A stretch of 64,000 bases of DNA from Denitrovibrio sp. (GTDB taxonomy: Bacteria > Chrysiogenota > Deferribacteres > Deferribacterales > Geovibrionaceae): the NCBI GenBank assembly GCA_002869185.1, contig PKTN01000013.1, forward strand, positions 1 to 64,000. Reading direction: 5' to 3'. Made by a program: the position numbers and the translations under genes. The first letter of the stretch is position 1. Every line of letters starts with the position of its first letter. Of this stretch, positions 1 to 9,959 are shown in pieces. The notes beneath the pieces are model-generated. The model did not search any database and was not told where the DNA came from. It worked only from the letters and a program-made list of their open reading frames with translations.

Positions 1-432
1 AGCTGTTGAATCACCATTAAGGAGTTTCTTTGTGTTGAATTCAGTAGATGAAGCAACTCTATCTATTTCAGACTTAAGTTGTTCTACTTCTTTTTGAATC
101 TCTGCACGGTCGTTTGTAGTGTAAACACCGTTACTAGCTTGTACAGCGAGTTCTCTCATTCTCTGAGCCATGTCAGTAATGACAGAAAGACCACCTTCTG
201 CAGTCTGGAGAAGCGATATACCGTCCTGGGCGTTCATAGAAGCTCTTTGAAGTCCAGAAATCTGTCCACGTAATTTTTCTGATATCGCGAGGCCAGATGC
301 GTCGTCTGCTGCGCTGTTGATTCTAAGACCACTTGAAAGTTTTTCAAGGTTTTTTGAAATAGCCGTATTTGTTTGGCTAAGGTATCTCTGCGATGTGAGC
401 GCAGGGACATTGTTATAAATTACTGTTGACAT
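1..432 (-). CDS. fliC: Flagellin, N-terminal part (runs off the window)
   Basis: Structural subunit of the flagellar filament, exported by the flagellar type III system. The 144 codons present encode the conserved D0/D1 start: [32 protein letters not shown] and [16 protein letters not shown], all flagellin hallmarks. The ATG at 432 is preceded by GGAGG. The C-terminus lies outside the window. It is a paralogue of the flagellin at 1205-3619 and matches its N-terminus closely in both protein and DNA. It has its own sigma-28 promoter and a long structured leader (433-669), so it is transcribed separately from the flagellin-flaG unit upstream. Confidence 0.95.
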   Translation of the reverse strand, partial: MSTVIYNNVPALTSQRYLSQTNTAISKNLEKLSSGLRINSAADDASGLAISEKLRGQISGLQRASMNAQDGISLLQTAEGGLSVITDMAQRMRELAVQASNGVYTTNDRAEIQKEVEQLKSEIDRVASSTEFNTKKLLNGDSTA

Positions 433-438
433 TATTTA

Positions 439-472
439 CCTCCGTGTAAATTGGGCACAAGCATCCGTGCTG
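439..472 (-). promoter_or_regulatory. Putative pair of CsrA-binding sites over the flagellin RBS
   Basis: Read on the minus strand, a small hairpin AGCA-CGGA-TGCT (460-472) exposes GGA in its loop within CACGGATG. The Shine-Dalgarno itself lies in CACGGAGG (439-446). Both fit the CsrA core CANGGANG. The arrangement, one hairpin site plus one site on the RBS, is the same as at the second flagellin (3626-3655) and resembles the known CsrA control of Bacillus hag. Binding here is inferred. Confidence 0.6.
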
Positions 473-580
473 GCTTTTCCATGTCTAAATATTTTAAGTT
501 GTTGCTTCAGGACATAAAAGTCCTATTCATATTTTTCTACAAGTAGCAAATACCCTTTTTTAAGGCACCTCCCGGAACCG

Positions 581-623
581 AAAACGAAAAAAGGCCGATT
601 CTTCATTTCATGAAGAACCGGCC
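581..623 (-). terminator. Terminator-like hairpin inside the flagellin leader
   Basis: On the minus strand, a 14-bp stem (one G-T pair) with a GAA loop at 593-623 is followed directly by TTTTTTCGTTTT. It lies between the sigma-28 promoter (670-696) and the flagellin start (432), so it would act as an attenuator or as the end of a short leader RNA. It is preceded by GGTACTGAAA, which also precedes the equivalent hairpin of the second flagellin. Confidence 0.6.
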
Positions 624-669
624 CGAGTATTTCAGTACCTGTCTTGGTCTTATTCTTTTGTCATAAAGA

Positions 670-696
670 GAATCGTAATATATAAGGAAAACTTTA
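670..696 (-). promoter_or_regulatory. Sigma-28 (FliA) promoter of the partial flagellin
   Basis: Minus strand TAAAGTTT (689-696), an 11-nt spacer, then TACGATTC (670-677). This matches the FliA consensus TAAAGTTT-N11-GCCGATAA exactly at the -35 and in the CGAT core of the -10. Predicted transcription start is near 662, giving a leader of about 230 nt. Confidence 0.8.
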
Positions 697-740
697 GTAT
701 AATTAATTTATTAATTTGAAATATTTTACTTATTTTTAAT

Positions 741-776
741 AAAAAAAAGAGCCGAACTAAAAAGTCCGGCTCTTTC
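741..776 (-). terminator. Rho-independent terminator after flaG
   Basis: Minus strand hairpin AGAGCCGGACT / AGTTCGGCTCT (stems 763-773 and 748-758, with a G-T pair) followed by a run of eight T. It sits just after the flaG stop (783) and separates the flagellin2-flaG transcript from the promoter of the next flagellin. Confidence 0.85.
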
Positions 777-782
777 AATTAG

Positions 783-1142
783 TTAGGATACGCTGTCGTA
801 CAACAGCCCTACCATTTCTTTAATGTTCTGTGATAATCTTATTGTTTCCTCTGTAGGGATCTGCCTAATAACAGTCTTCTCTTCAGAGTCGATTATCTTA
901 ACTACAACTTCATTTGAATCCTCTTGGATAGAGAACTCTCTTTTAACATCCATTTAATTAAGAGCCAAGTTTAGCTCAGATACAGCTTTTTCTACTTCTT
1001 CGTGTTCTGGTTGAACCTTAGTAGGTTGCTCATCTGACCTTTTCTCTTGTCCTGCGGATTTTTCCACACTGCGGACTTTTTCAGATGGAGCCACAGTGCT
1101 TATTCCATCAACGTTTGATGCTATGCTGTTAAGTTCATACAT
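783..1142 (-). pseudogene. flaG: FlaG-like protein, interrupted by an in-frame TAA
   Basis: FlaG family proteins lie beside flagellin genes and influence filament length. The first 62 codons form the usual poorly conserved, charged N-terminus ending ELNLALN. A TAA follows at 954-956. The next 56 codons, in the same frame, hold the conserved FlaG core: FSIQEDSNEVVVKIIDSEE, then VIRQIPTEE and MVGLLYD. The TAA is followed directly by ATG (953), so the C-terminal part could in principle restart there. The gene lies 62 nt downstream of the large flagellin in the same operon. It may be a sequencing error, a true nonsense mutation or a split gene. The family call rests on the C-terminal half. Confidence 0.8.
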
Positions 1143-1204
1143 ATTACACCATCCTTCAAATATTCAGATGGGGGTTATTAGCCCCCATCATATATCTGTG
1201 GCTA

Positions 1205-3619
1205 TTATGCGAGAAGTTGGAGAGCAAGCTGTGGAAGTTGGTTCGCTTGTGAAAGCATTGCAACGCCAGCCTGATTAAGAATCTGGTTCCTTGTGTACTC
1301 TGTCATTTCTGAAGCAAAGTCAAGGTCGCGAATTCTAGATTCAGATGCTGTCAAATTCTCTTTTGCTATGTCAAGACCTGTGATTGTATACTCAAGTCTA
1401 TTGATTTGTGCTCCGATAGTTGACCTTGTGCTAGAAATATCTGCAAGAGCGCTGTCAAGCTGAGTGATAGCACTTTGCGCAAGTTCTTGATCAACTAACA
1501 TTATGTCATCTATACCGAGAGCTTTAGTATCGATCTGCGGGATAGCTGTAAGGATTGTTTGTCCTTCGTTAGCACCAATCTGGATTTCCATTGCATTGTC
1601 AACTACGTGAAGTTTTACATCTTCATTTGAGCCAGCAGAGTAGTCCAGTTCTTTGTTTGTGTCATCCCAAGTGATAGTAAGAGCTGTATCACTAGCTATA
1701 CCAACTTCAAGACCACCGATCATATTTCTAAGAGTATAATCGTTAAATGTGTCAGTACCGATTGACTCACAAGTGTGTGCGTCAGTTACAGTAGCCTTAA
1801 GCTCACTGTTTGTACCTTCTTGAATAGTTGCAAGTGAAAGTCCATCGATAAGAGACTGATCACCTGTAAAGGAGAGTTGGCTATTTTCACCAAGGAGTGA
1901 TGTTTGGATAACAAATGTTCCCTGAACAGCTTCATTAGTATTATCTGTCTCAGCAGAAACATAATTAACAAGGTTGTTATTTACGTTTGCAACTGCAGTA
2001 CTCGTGTCTGATGTTGCACCCATGCCAAGATCATCAACGATAGCATTACTAAGCTTTGTCTCGAAATCAGCAAGAGTATCACTGCCTTCAAGATAGATAG
2101 ATGTAGATGTTCCATTACCATATATTGTCAGCTCTTGTGTCTGATAAAATATGTTTCTACCATCACTAGTAGTAAATCTGCTGATATCTTTCAACTCAGT
2201 AGTTGATGTAGCAGCTTCGCCACCACCAGCTACTTTAACGTCGAAACGACTGTCAAGTGTTGTTGCACCTGAGTTAGTTGAAGTTTCTTTGAAGTTGAAT
2301 GTTAGTGATCCAACATTTAAGTTACCTGTAGTCTCATCTAATGTTGCATGATAAACAGTTACGTTGTTGTAATCAACTACGCTGTCACTGTTGTCTTTTG
2401 AAGTCAAAGAGTGAGTTGCAGTATAGATAATTGTTGGACCATCTTGACCAGTAGGACCTTCAGTAATCTGAATAGAACCACCACCAGAAGATGCTGCATC
2501 AGCAGTACTCGCTTTAGATACAGCTACTAGAGTTTTATCTCCGTCTTGTATCTTACCAGCATCACCGATGCTAGAAGTAAATGTAAGATTTACTGTAGAA
2601 CCACCAACAGCAGACTGTGCACCAGTTACGATTGTAAGCTGACCTGACGCGCCCATTGTTGCACCGTCTGCTACAGTTCCCCACGATCCAGCGACGCCAG
2701 TTGTTGCATCGATAAATCTAACTTTTACATCAAAAGTCTCTGAATCAACAGCGGTTGAAGTGATAGTTTCTGTAAAAGAAACTTCCATATAACCACCTTT
2801 GAAGCCAGCAGTTGTACCAGCAACAGTTGTACCACTTGCTGATGCTATGTTAGATGTAAATGATGAACCCTCTTGTGCGTAAGTCCCTGCGATTGTTCCT
2901 ACATCTGAAGCTTCAACACCGCTACCTATCTCTACTTGATAATAATCATCACCAGTAGCAGCGATAGATGTAGGGCTAGTCACAAGTGTTACGTTACTAG
3001 AGTTTGCTGTACCGCCAGCAGTGTAGATTTCTGCACCAATAGCATCAGCATTAAGTGACATAACGTCTGTCTTGTAAACGTAGTTTGTTCCTACAGTTTC
3101 TGTTGAAATTTCAAGGTTATAGTTACCTTCTGTGACAGGTCCTGTAACAGTAGCATTAAGGAGTGCTTCTTTGTCTGTAGACCATAGAGCGGCAGAATCT
3201 CCGTTAAGGAGTTTCTTTGTGTTAAATTCTGTAGCAGCAGCAACTCTATTGATTTCATCTTTGAGTTGATCTACTTCTTTTTGGATCTCGCCACGGTCGT
3301 TGCTTGTGTATACGCCGTTACCAGCCTGTACTGCAAGCTCTCTCATTCTCTGTACCATATCTGTGATTACAGAAAGACCGCCTTCTGCTGTTTGCAAAAG
3401 TGAAATACCGTCCTGGGCGTTCATCGATGCTCTCTGAAGACCAGATATCTGTCCACGTAGTTTCTCAGATATTGCAAGTCCAGATGCGTCGTCGGCAGCA
3501 CTGTTGATTCTAAGTCCTGATGATAGTCTCTCAAGGTTTTTAGTCATATCCGAATTGGTTTGACTAAGATATCTCTGGGATGTGAGCGCAGGAATATTGT
3601 TATATATCCTTATTGCCAT
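1205..3619 (-). CDS. fliC: Flagellin, unusually long (804 aa)
   Basis: Flagellar filament subunit. Residues 1 to about 145 are the conserved D0/D1 N-terminus ([20 protein letters not shown]) and the last ~90 are the conserved C-terminus (ESRIRDLDFASEMTEYTRN, then NQAGVAMLSQANQLPQ). Between them lie roughly 550 residues rich in Ser, Thr, Gly and Ala, making the protein well above the common 270-500 aa. That region would form surface-exposed D2/D3 domains. The ATG at 3619 has GGAGG upstream. Its leader carries a sigma-28 promoter (3930-3956), a terminator-like hairpin and CsrA-type sites. flaG follows in the same operon. The neighbouring MptE-like protein suggests the Ser/Thr-rich middle is glycosylated (inference). 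Confidence 0.95.
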   Translation of the reverse strand: MAIRIYNNIPALTSQRYLSQTNSDMTKNLERLSSGLRINSAADDASGLAISEKLRGQISGLQRASMNAQDGISLLQTAEGGLSVITDMVQRMRELAVQAGNGVYTSNDRGEIQKEVDQLKDEINRVAAATEFNTKKLLNGDSAALWSTDKEALLNATVTGPVTEGNYNLEISTETVGTNYVYKTDVMSLNADAIGAEIYTAGGTANSSNVTLVTSPTSIAATGDDYYQVEIGSGVEASDVGTIAGTYAQEGSSFTSNIASASGTTVAGTTAGFKGGYMEVSFTETITSTAVDSETFDVKVRFIDATTGVAGSWGTVADGATMGASGQLTIVTGAQSAVGGSTVNLTFTSSIGDAGKIQDGDKTLVAVSKASTADAASSGGGSIQITEGPTGQDGPTIIYTATHSLTSKDNSDSVVDYNNVTVYHATLDETTGNLNVGSLTFNFKETSTNSGATTLDSRFDVKVAGGGEAATSTTELKDISRFTTSDGRNIFYQTQELTIYGNGTSTSIYLEGSDTLADFETKLSNAIVDDLGMGATSDTSTAVANVNNNLVNYVSAETDNTNEAVQGTFVIQTSLLGENSQLSFTGDQSLIDGLSLATIQEGTNSELKATVTDAHTCESIGTDTFNDYTLRNMIGGLEVGIASDTALTITWDDTNKELDYSAGSNEDVKLHVVDNAMEIQIGANEGQTILTAIPQIDTKALGIDDIMLVDQELAQSAITQLDSALADISSTRSTIGAQINRLEYTITGLDIAKENLTASESRIRDLDFASEMTEYTRNQILNQAGVAMLSQANQLPQLALQLLA

Positions 3620-3625
3620 GATATA

Positions 3626-3655
3626 CCTCCATGTGTTTTTTCAGCATCCTTGCTG
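3626..3655 (-). promoter_or_regulatory. Putative pair of CsrA-binding sites over the large flagellin RBS
   Basis: Minus strand hairpin CAGCA-AGGA-TGCTG (3642-3655) presents GGA in the loop within CAAGGATG, very close to the CsrA consensus. The RBS sits in CATGGAGG (3626-3633), a second CANGGANG match. The same two-site layout occurs before the other flagellin, although much of the surrounding leader differs. CsrA/FliW control is inferred. Confidence 0.6.
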
Positions 3656-3801
3656 TTTTTAAATTGTTCTTTTGTGCGCTTGAAAACCTTGATTTGAGTA
3701 AAAGACGTGCTTAAGTTGCGTCGAAAGCGTGACTTTTATGTCAAATCTTTTTTTAATTATTTAAGTTAAAAAAATCTGTGTCTACGGAATCCTCCTCTAA
3801 A

Positions 3802-3841
3802 ACAAAAAAGGCTGATACGGGTGTCCAGTCCGTATCAGCCT
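3802..3841 (-). terminator. Terminator-like hairpin inside the large-flagellin leader
   Basis: Perfect 12-bp stem AGGCTGATACGG / CCGTATCAGCCT (3809-3841) followed on the minus strand by TTTTTTGTTTT. It lies about 85 nt after the predicted transcription start and about 190 nt before the flagellin ATG. GGTACTGAAA precedes it, as in the first flagellin leader. Attenuation or a stable short leader RNA is likely. Confidence 0.6.
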
Positions 3842-3929
3842 GAATGTTTCAGTACCGATTTTATTTCTATTAAAACCACAACATCTTGTCTAGCAAGCGT
3901 GTCGTGCTTATAGTTTGCCAGTGGTAATT

Positions 3930-3956
3930 ATATCGACAGGAATATTAGAAACTTTA
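3930..3956 (-). promoter_or_regulatory. Sigma-28 (FliA) promoter of the large flagellin
   Basis: Minus strand TAAAGTTT (3949-3956), an 11-nt spacer, then GTCGATAT (3930-3937), against the consensus TAAAGTTT-N11-GCCGATAA. The leader to the ATG is about 300 nt. The remaining 3957-4194, upstream of the divergent mptE-like gene, is AT-rich and I see no other clear element in it. Confidence 0.85.
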
Positions 3957-4194
3957 GGAAGAATTTTGAAAAAACATATTTAAATTAGAAAAAACAGAAT
4001 ATATCCACGATGTGGAATAATTTACGATTTATATAAAGTTATCACTACAGCCTCTAAAATCTTGTATTTTTATTCACTTTATATATCGACACTTTGATTA
4101 AATACTTTTGCCCTAATCTATATATTTATGATAAAGTTGACTAATAAAGCGTTAATTAAGACTATTTTAGATATAAAATCACTGGAGTTATGGA

Positions 4195-6075
4195 ATGTCT
4201 ATTGAAAAGAAAAACATGGATGCCCTACAAAATCGTTTTCCTGAGATATATAATAAAATCAAAAATATTAAACCTGAGCAGAGATTTCAGCTCAAAGCTG
4301 TCCCAGGCAAACAAAACATTCCTAACATGTACGATAAAATATCTAGTAAGTTTTTCTATGACAATAAAGACCATATGGATCAAGCTATCAAAAATGTCTT
4401 ATCAAAAAATATAAGACTGCCATTCTTCAATATATTTCTCGGTACTGGCTTAATGTATAACTTCTTTGCATTCTTTAAGGCTTATAATGTAAAAGAGAGT
4501 GTTAATATTGTTATAGAAAAAGATCTGGACATATTTAGAACACTCCTTTCATGTGTAGACTTAACTCAGGTTTTAGGTAACTCTATGTTCTACTTCATGC
4601 TTGATGATCAACCGACAGAACTCTTCACAAAAATAAATAGAATCATACACAACACTAATGCTAAATTTCATGCCAAATCGATCAACATAATCGAGGATGC
4701 AGGATCATTCATGCTCAACAAAGATTACTACCTACAATCAATCCGACTTTTGAAAGACGCTTTGCGTGAAGTACTCATGTTTTACGGAAATGACCCTTTC
4801 TACTCTATGATTGGTATAGAAAACACTTTTCTTAATATTGAAGAGATAATAAACAACCCTGGCATTAAAGATCTTAAAGATAAGTTTAAGGGTAAACCTG
4901 GTATTGTCGTTTCAACTGGGCCATCACTAAACAAAAACATACATCTCTTAGAAGGCTTAGAGAACAAAGCAGTGCTATGTGCGGCTGACGCATCAGTAAA
5001 GGTTATGAAAGAGAAAGGGCTAAAACCTCACCTAGTCTCTGCACTTGAGCGTCTTACACCTACAGCAAGACTCTTTGACGGGATTGAAGAAGAGGATGTT
5101 AAAGATGTATATCTCGCTGCAACACCTGTAATCCACCCTGAAACCTACGCTAACTACCCTGGTGAAAGGATTATCACATATAGAGACTTTGCTACTTTTA
5201 AATGGATTAATATCGAGAAAGGGATTCTTGAGATAGGTCCTTCTGCAGGTAACATGGCATTCAAAATTCTCGAATATCTTGGATGCGATCCTATCATCCT
5301 CATCGGGCAAGACCTTGCCTTTGGCGAAAATGACATGACACACGCCGATGGCTCCACATATGGAGAGAAGCAGGATGCAGCAGTATTTAAAGATCTGAGA
5401 GAGGTAGAAGGAAACTTCGTACCAAGAATCAAAACAAACAGAGTGTGGGAAATGTTCCTGCAATACTACCATAAAGATGTATCAGCCTCAAAAGCTAGAG
5501 TAATAAACGCTACTGAAGGTGGTGCAAAGATTCTCGGTGCAGAGCTTATGACTTTTCAAGAAGCTATAGATCAGTGTATAGGTGACGACATCAATGTCTT
5601 AGACATTATCAAGGGGAGCTTAGATAAACCTAGTGTTGAAGATATCGAAAACTGTCGTAAGCAGACTCTAGAAATAGTTACCAATGGAATCGAATATTGT
5701 AATATGGCTCAAGGTCTATTTGCAGATGCGATGAAGGTTTGTGACCAATACATGCAAGAGCTTTGGGTTCCATATCAGGCAACAAAAGAGTATGACGCTC
5801 AGAAGGGTGAAAAATACCTTATAGATTTAGAAGAAAAGTGTAAACTATTCCAAGATAGACGTTTCTATGAAGTTCTGATGCATTATGTTCAATCATATTT
5901 CATACGTACTATGGTAGAGATAAATGCCGCAAAAAGTTCATCTGCAAATATAGCAGAAGCTCAGTCTAGAAATGTTGCCCATCTGGGGGATATGTTTAAG
6001 GTACTTACTGGGTTGAATGGAAAAATGATAGATTTGATGCACATACTAAAAGGAAAACTCGAAGCAAATATTTAG
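4195..6075 (+). CDS. MptE/Maf-like motility accessory protein (DUF115)
   Basis: Members of this family (motility-associated factor, 6-hydroxymethylpterin pyrophosphokinase MptE-like) are thought to transfer nonulosonic acids such as pseudaminic or legionaminic acid to flagellin. The diagnostic core is at residues ~233-285: GKPGIVVSTGPSLNKNI, then AADASVKVMKEKGLKPHLV, followed by IILIGQDLAF near residue 365. There is no signal peptide, so it should act in the cytosol before flagellin export. At 626 aa it is of normal length for Maf proteins. It is divergent from the flagellin genes and its stop overlaps the stop of the M24 peptidase by 4 nt, tail to tail. The function of the family is known; its target here is inferred from position. 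Confidence 0.85.
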   Translation: MSIEKKNMDALQNRFPEIYNKIKNIKPEQRFQLKAVPGKQNIPNMYDKISSKFFYDNKDHMDQAIKNVLSKNIRLPFFNIFLGTGLMYNFFAFFKAYNVKESVNIVIEKDLDIFRTLLSCVDLTQVLGNSMFYFMLDDQPTELFTKINRIIHNTNAKFHAKSINIIEDAGSFMLNKDYYLQSIRLLKDALREVLMFYGNDPFYSMIGIENTFLNIEEIINNPGIKDLKDKFKGKPGIVVSTGPSLNKNIHLLEGLENKAVLCAADASVKVMKEKGLKPHLVSALERLTPTARLFDGIEEEDVKDVYLAATPVIHPETYANYPGERIITYRDFATFKWINIEKGILEIGPSAGNMAFKILEYLGCDPIILIGQDLAFGENDMTHADGSTYGEKQDAAVFKDLREVEGNFVPRIKTNRVWEMFLQYYHKDVSASKARVINATEGGAKILGAELMTFQEAIDQCIGDDINVLDIIKGSLDKPSVEDIENCRKQTLEIVTNGIEYCNMAQGLFADAMKVCDQYMQELWVPYQATKEYDAQKGEKYLIDLEEKCKLFQDRRFYEVLMHYVQSYFIRTMVEINAAKSSSANIAEAQSRNVAHLGDMFKVLTGLNGKMIDLMHILKGKLEANI

Positions 6076-7256
6076 ATTTTGATTATCTCTTTTTCGTTAC
6101 CAGTGAGACTAACTCCGCCATCTTTAGTGACTAGATATGTATTCTCTAGACCTACAAGACCAACCCCCGGCACGCCACGTTTTGGTTCGACAGCCATGAC
6201 CATATTCTCCTCAAGTGGGAGATCAAAGCCTTTAGCAAAGACTGGATATTCATCTATAACAAGCCCTACGCCATGACCTAGAAACTTAACACGTTCATCA
6301 CCATAGCCCATGAAATACTCTTGAAATGAGTCACTCACATCGACCATAACCTCTTCATAAACCTTTGATGGAATATTACCCGGTTTCATCCTCTTAACTG
6401 TCTCTTCAAGGATTGTCACACATTTTGCGTGATATTCATAAGCCTCATCAGTCAGTTCACCAAAAGCATAGACCTGAGTTTTGTCAGTATGATAACCTTC
6501 TAGGCCACAACCAACATCAACAAAGACAAGCTCATTATTCCCAAGCTTACGTTCATCATTACCCATCAGTGGCACAGCAGGCGACATACCTTTTACCCCA
6601 CCGGGACCATCAAATGTATTGTGAAACATTGAGTTTTCAGCAAAGCAGATCTGTCCAAAGTACAATTCAGTATTAAACATCCCTATTCTGGTGATACCGT
6701 GGTGCCCATTATCCATCATATGCTTAAGCATAAGTGTGCCAAGCTCTTTTTCACTCATGCCGCCACTAATAATGGAGGGAACATAAGTCTGTAGAGCCTC
6801 TTCATGTATCCGACCACAAGCTCTCATAATATCAAGTTCATAGATAGATTTGACGGCTCTTGTGGCAGATATTGCAAGGTCACACGATTTTACATCTTCG
6901 AAGTTAAAATACTTATTTATGCGCTCGAAATGAGCAAGGGGAACAAATTCTTTTTCTATATGGACTGTTTTCCCAAGTTCACCTGTCACAGCAGGAATGT
7001 CACGAAAACTATTTATTTTGACAATATTTTCAAATTTGGATTCTATCTCTGCCCTACAAAAACTTCTGCGGACAAAGAATGTTGCCTCACCATCTCGCGG
7101 AACAACGAGTATCCCGTTCTGTAGAGTACCTGTGAAATAGAATATATTAACCTTATTAACGACAAGTGCGACGTTCCAGCCAGTAGCCAGCTCGTCCATC
7201 TTTTTTCTGAATGCAGTAAGCCTGTTTTGAAGTTCTTCTTTAGGTACAAGATTCAA
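6072..7256 (-). CDS. M24 family Xaa-Pro aminopeptidase-like protein
   Basis: Cytosolic metallopeptidase of the aminopeptidase P/prolidase class, with an N-terminal creatinase-type domain (~1-140) and a C-terminal pita-bread domain. Metal ligands are visible as the two Asp in [19 protein letters not shown], the His of GHGVG, and the Glu of AVEPKRG and LENTYLV. Start is TTG at 7256, overlapping the rpoS TGA, with GGAGG about 7 nt upstream, so it is translationally coupled to rpoS. Length (394 aa) is usual. The natural substrate is unknown; 'Xaa-Pro' is the family label. Confidence 0.85.
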   Translation of the reverse strand: MNLVPKEELQNRLTAFRKKMDELATGWNVALVVNKVNIFYFTGTLQNGILVVPRDGEATFFVRRSFCRAEIESKFENIVKINSFRDIPAVTGELGKTVHIEKEFVPLAHFERINKYFNFEDVKSCDLAISATRAVKSIYELDIMRACGRIHEEALQTYVPSIISGGMSEKELGTLMLKHMMDNGHHGITRIGMFNTELYFGQICFAENSMFHNTFDGPGGVKGMSPAVPLMGNDERKLGNNELVFVDVGCGLEGYHTDKTQVYAFGELTDEAYEYHAKCVTILEETVKRMKPGNIPSKVYEEVMVDVSDSFQEYFMGYGDERVKFLGHGVGLVIDEYPVFAKGFDLPLEENMVMAVEPKRGVPGVGLVGLENTYLVTKDGGVSLTGNEKEIIKI

Positions 7257-8209
7257 AGAAGTTCCTCCAGTGATATTTTTTTAGTAGCTAATAAGTTTCT
7301 CATCTTACTAAGTACCCGTTTTTCTATCTGGCGTACACGCTCACGTGTAATACCTAGGTCATTACCTATAGACTCAAGAGTTTCAGGGTCATTCCCAGAG
7401 AGCCCATACCTTCTTATGATGATTGTTTTTTCGTTATCAGAGAGGAAGGTCAACCATTTAAAAATAATATCCTTCTTGCTACTATTTTCTATCTTAAGAT
7501 ATGGATCAAGATACTTTTCGTCGTCTGCGATAAACTCATGTAGAGTGCTACTTTCGTCCCCGCCAACAGGCATATCGAGAGAAGTGTCCTGCTTGATAGC
7601 ATCGAATACTTTCTTAAGTGTTGAGAGTGGCATCTTTGTTGCAGTGGAGAGTTCGTGTATAGTCGGTTCTCGTCCCATCTTCTGTTGCAGCTCATTCTGG
7701 GTTTTAAGCACTTTACTGATATTCTCTGACATATGTACAGGGATACGAACCATTCTACATTGGTTAATAATAGCTCGCTCAATAGCTTGCCTTATCCACC
7801 ATGTCGCATAGGTACTAAATTTAAAGCCTTTTGTATAATCGAATTTTTCAACAGCCTTCAAAAGCCCAATATTCCCCTCTTCTACAAGGTCTACTAGGTT
7901 CATCCCTCTGTTAATGTATTTTTTTGCGATTGAAACAACCAAACGCAGATTGCATTTGATCATGGTATCTTTGGAATCCTTATCCCCTTTCTCTATGCCT
8001 CGGGATAGCTCACCCTCCTGCTCTCTTGTGAGGACAGGATACTTGGATATCTCATTAAGGTATATTTTAAATACCTCAAGATCGTCAGAGGAGTAATCTC
8101 TTTTCGGTTCTTTCTCGACTTTACAAGTCTCAATACGAGTAATCTCTTCTGTGATCGTCTCTTCTAAATCTTCTTTCGTCGGTTCTTCTATAATCTCAGG
8201 ATCGCTCAT
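7253..8209 (-). CDS. rpoS: RNA polymerase sigma factor, RpoS/RpoD family
   Basis: Sigma-70 class transcription factor of 318 aa with regions 1.2, 2, 3 and 4. Visible are [19 protein letters not shown] (1.2), [17 protein letters not shown] and the -10 binding stretch [20 protein letters not shown] (2.3-2.4), and a region 4 helix-turn-helix ending [19 protein letters not shown]. The long acidic region 1.1 typical of primary RpoD is missing, and the size fits RpoS. Position supports this: pcm lies just upstream, as in the pcm-nlpD-rpoS group of many Gram-negatives. Alternative: another group 2 sigma factor. Confidence 0.85.
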   Translation of the reverse strand: MSDPEIIEEPTKEDLEETITEEITRIETCKVEKEPKRDYSSDDLEVFKIYLNEISKYPVLTREQEGELSRGIEKGDKDSKDTMIKCNLRLVVSIAKKYINRGMNLVDLVEEGNIGLLKAVEKFDYTKGFKFSTYATWWIRQAIERAIINQCRMVRIPVHMSENISKVLKTQNELQQKMGREPTIHELSTATKMPLSTLKKVFDAIKQDTSLDMPVGGDESSTLHEFIADDEKYLDPYLKIENSSKKDIIFKWLTFLSDNEKTIIIRRYGLSGNDPETLESIGNDLGITRERVRQIEKRVLSKMRNLLATKKISLEELL

Positions 8210-8339
8210 AATCTCTCCAGCATTTCAAAGAATTAAGAAAGTTGTTTCGAGTTATAAGATAACGTGATTTTATTTAAAATGGAAGTGATAAAATATTATG
8301 TATTAATAGGTTCGCCACAAATATGCCGGCTTACTATGT

Positions 8340-9844
<1,505 letters not shown>

Positions 9845-9959
9845 CTATGTGCATGTAATATTTATACGTTAATTATCATATCTATTTATTAATGTAGTTT
9901 GAGAATTATATAGGTAATCGTCACTTATGCAATAATAATAAGGCTCAGATTCTAAGCAA

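Noticed and set aside
3840..3930. Cyclic-di-GMP (GEMM) riboswitch in the flagellin leader
   Set aside because: GCAAAC occurs once, but the GACGCAAAG core and the tetraloop-receptor pattern of the class are missing.
5032..5472. 146-codon minus-strand ORF inside the mptE-like gene
   Set aside because: Antisense to a clear family domain; no RBS and no recognisable protein features, so treated as a shadow.
7227..7811. 194-codon plus-strand ORF opposite rpoS
   Set aside because: Antisense to sigma regions 2-4 and hydrophobic only because of the complement of a charged protein.
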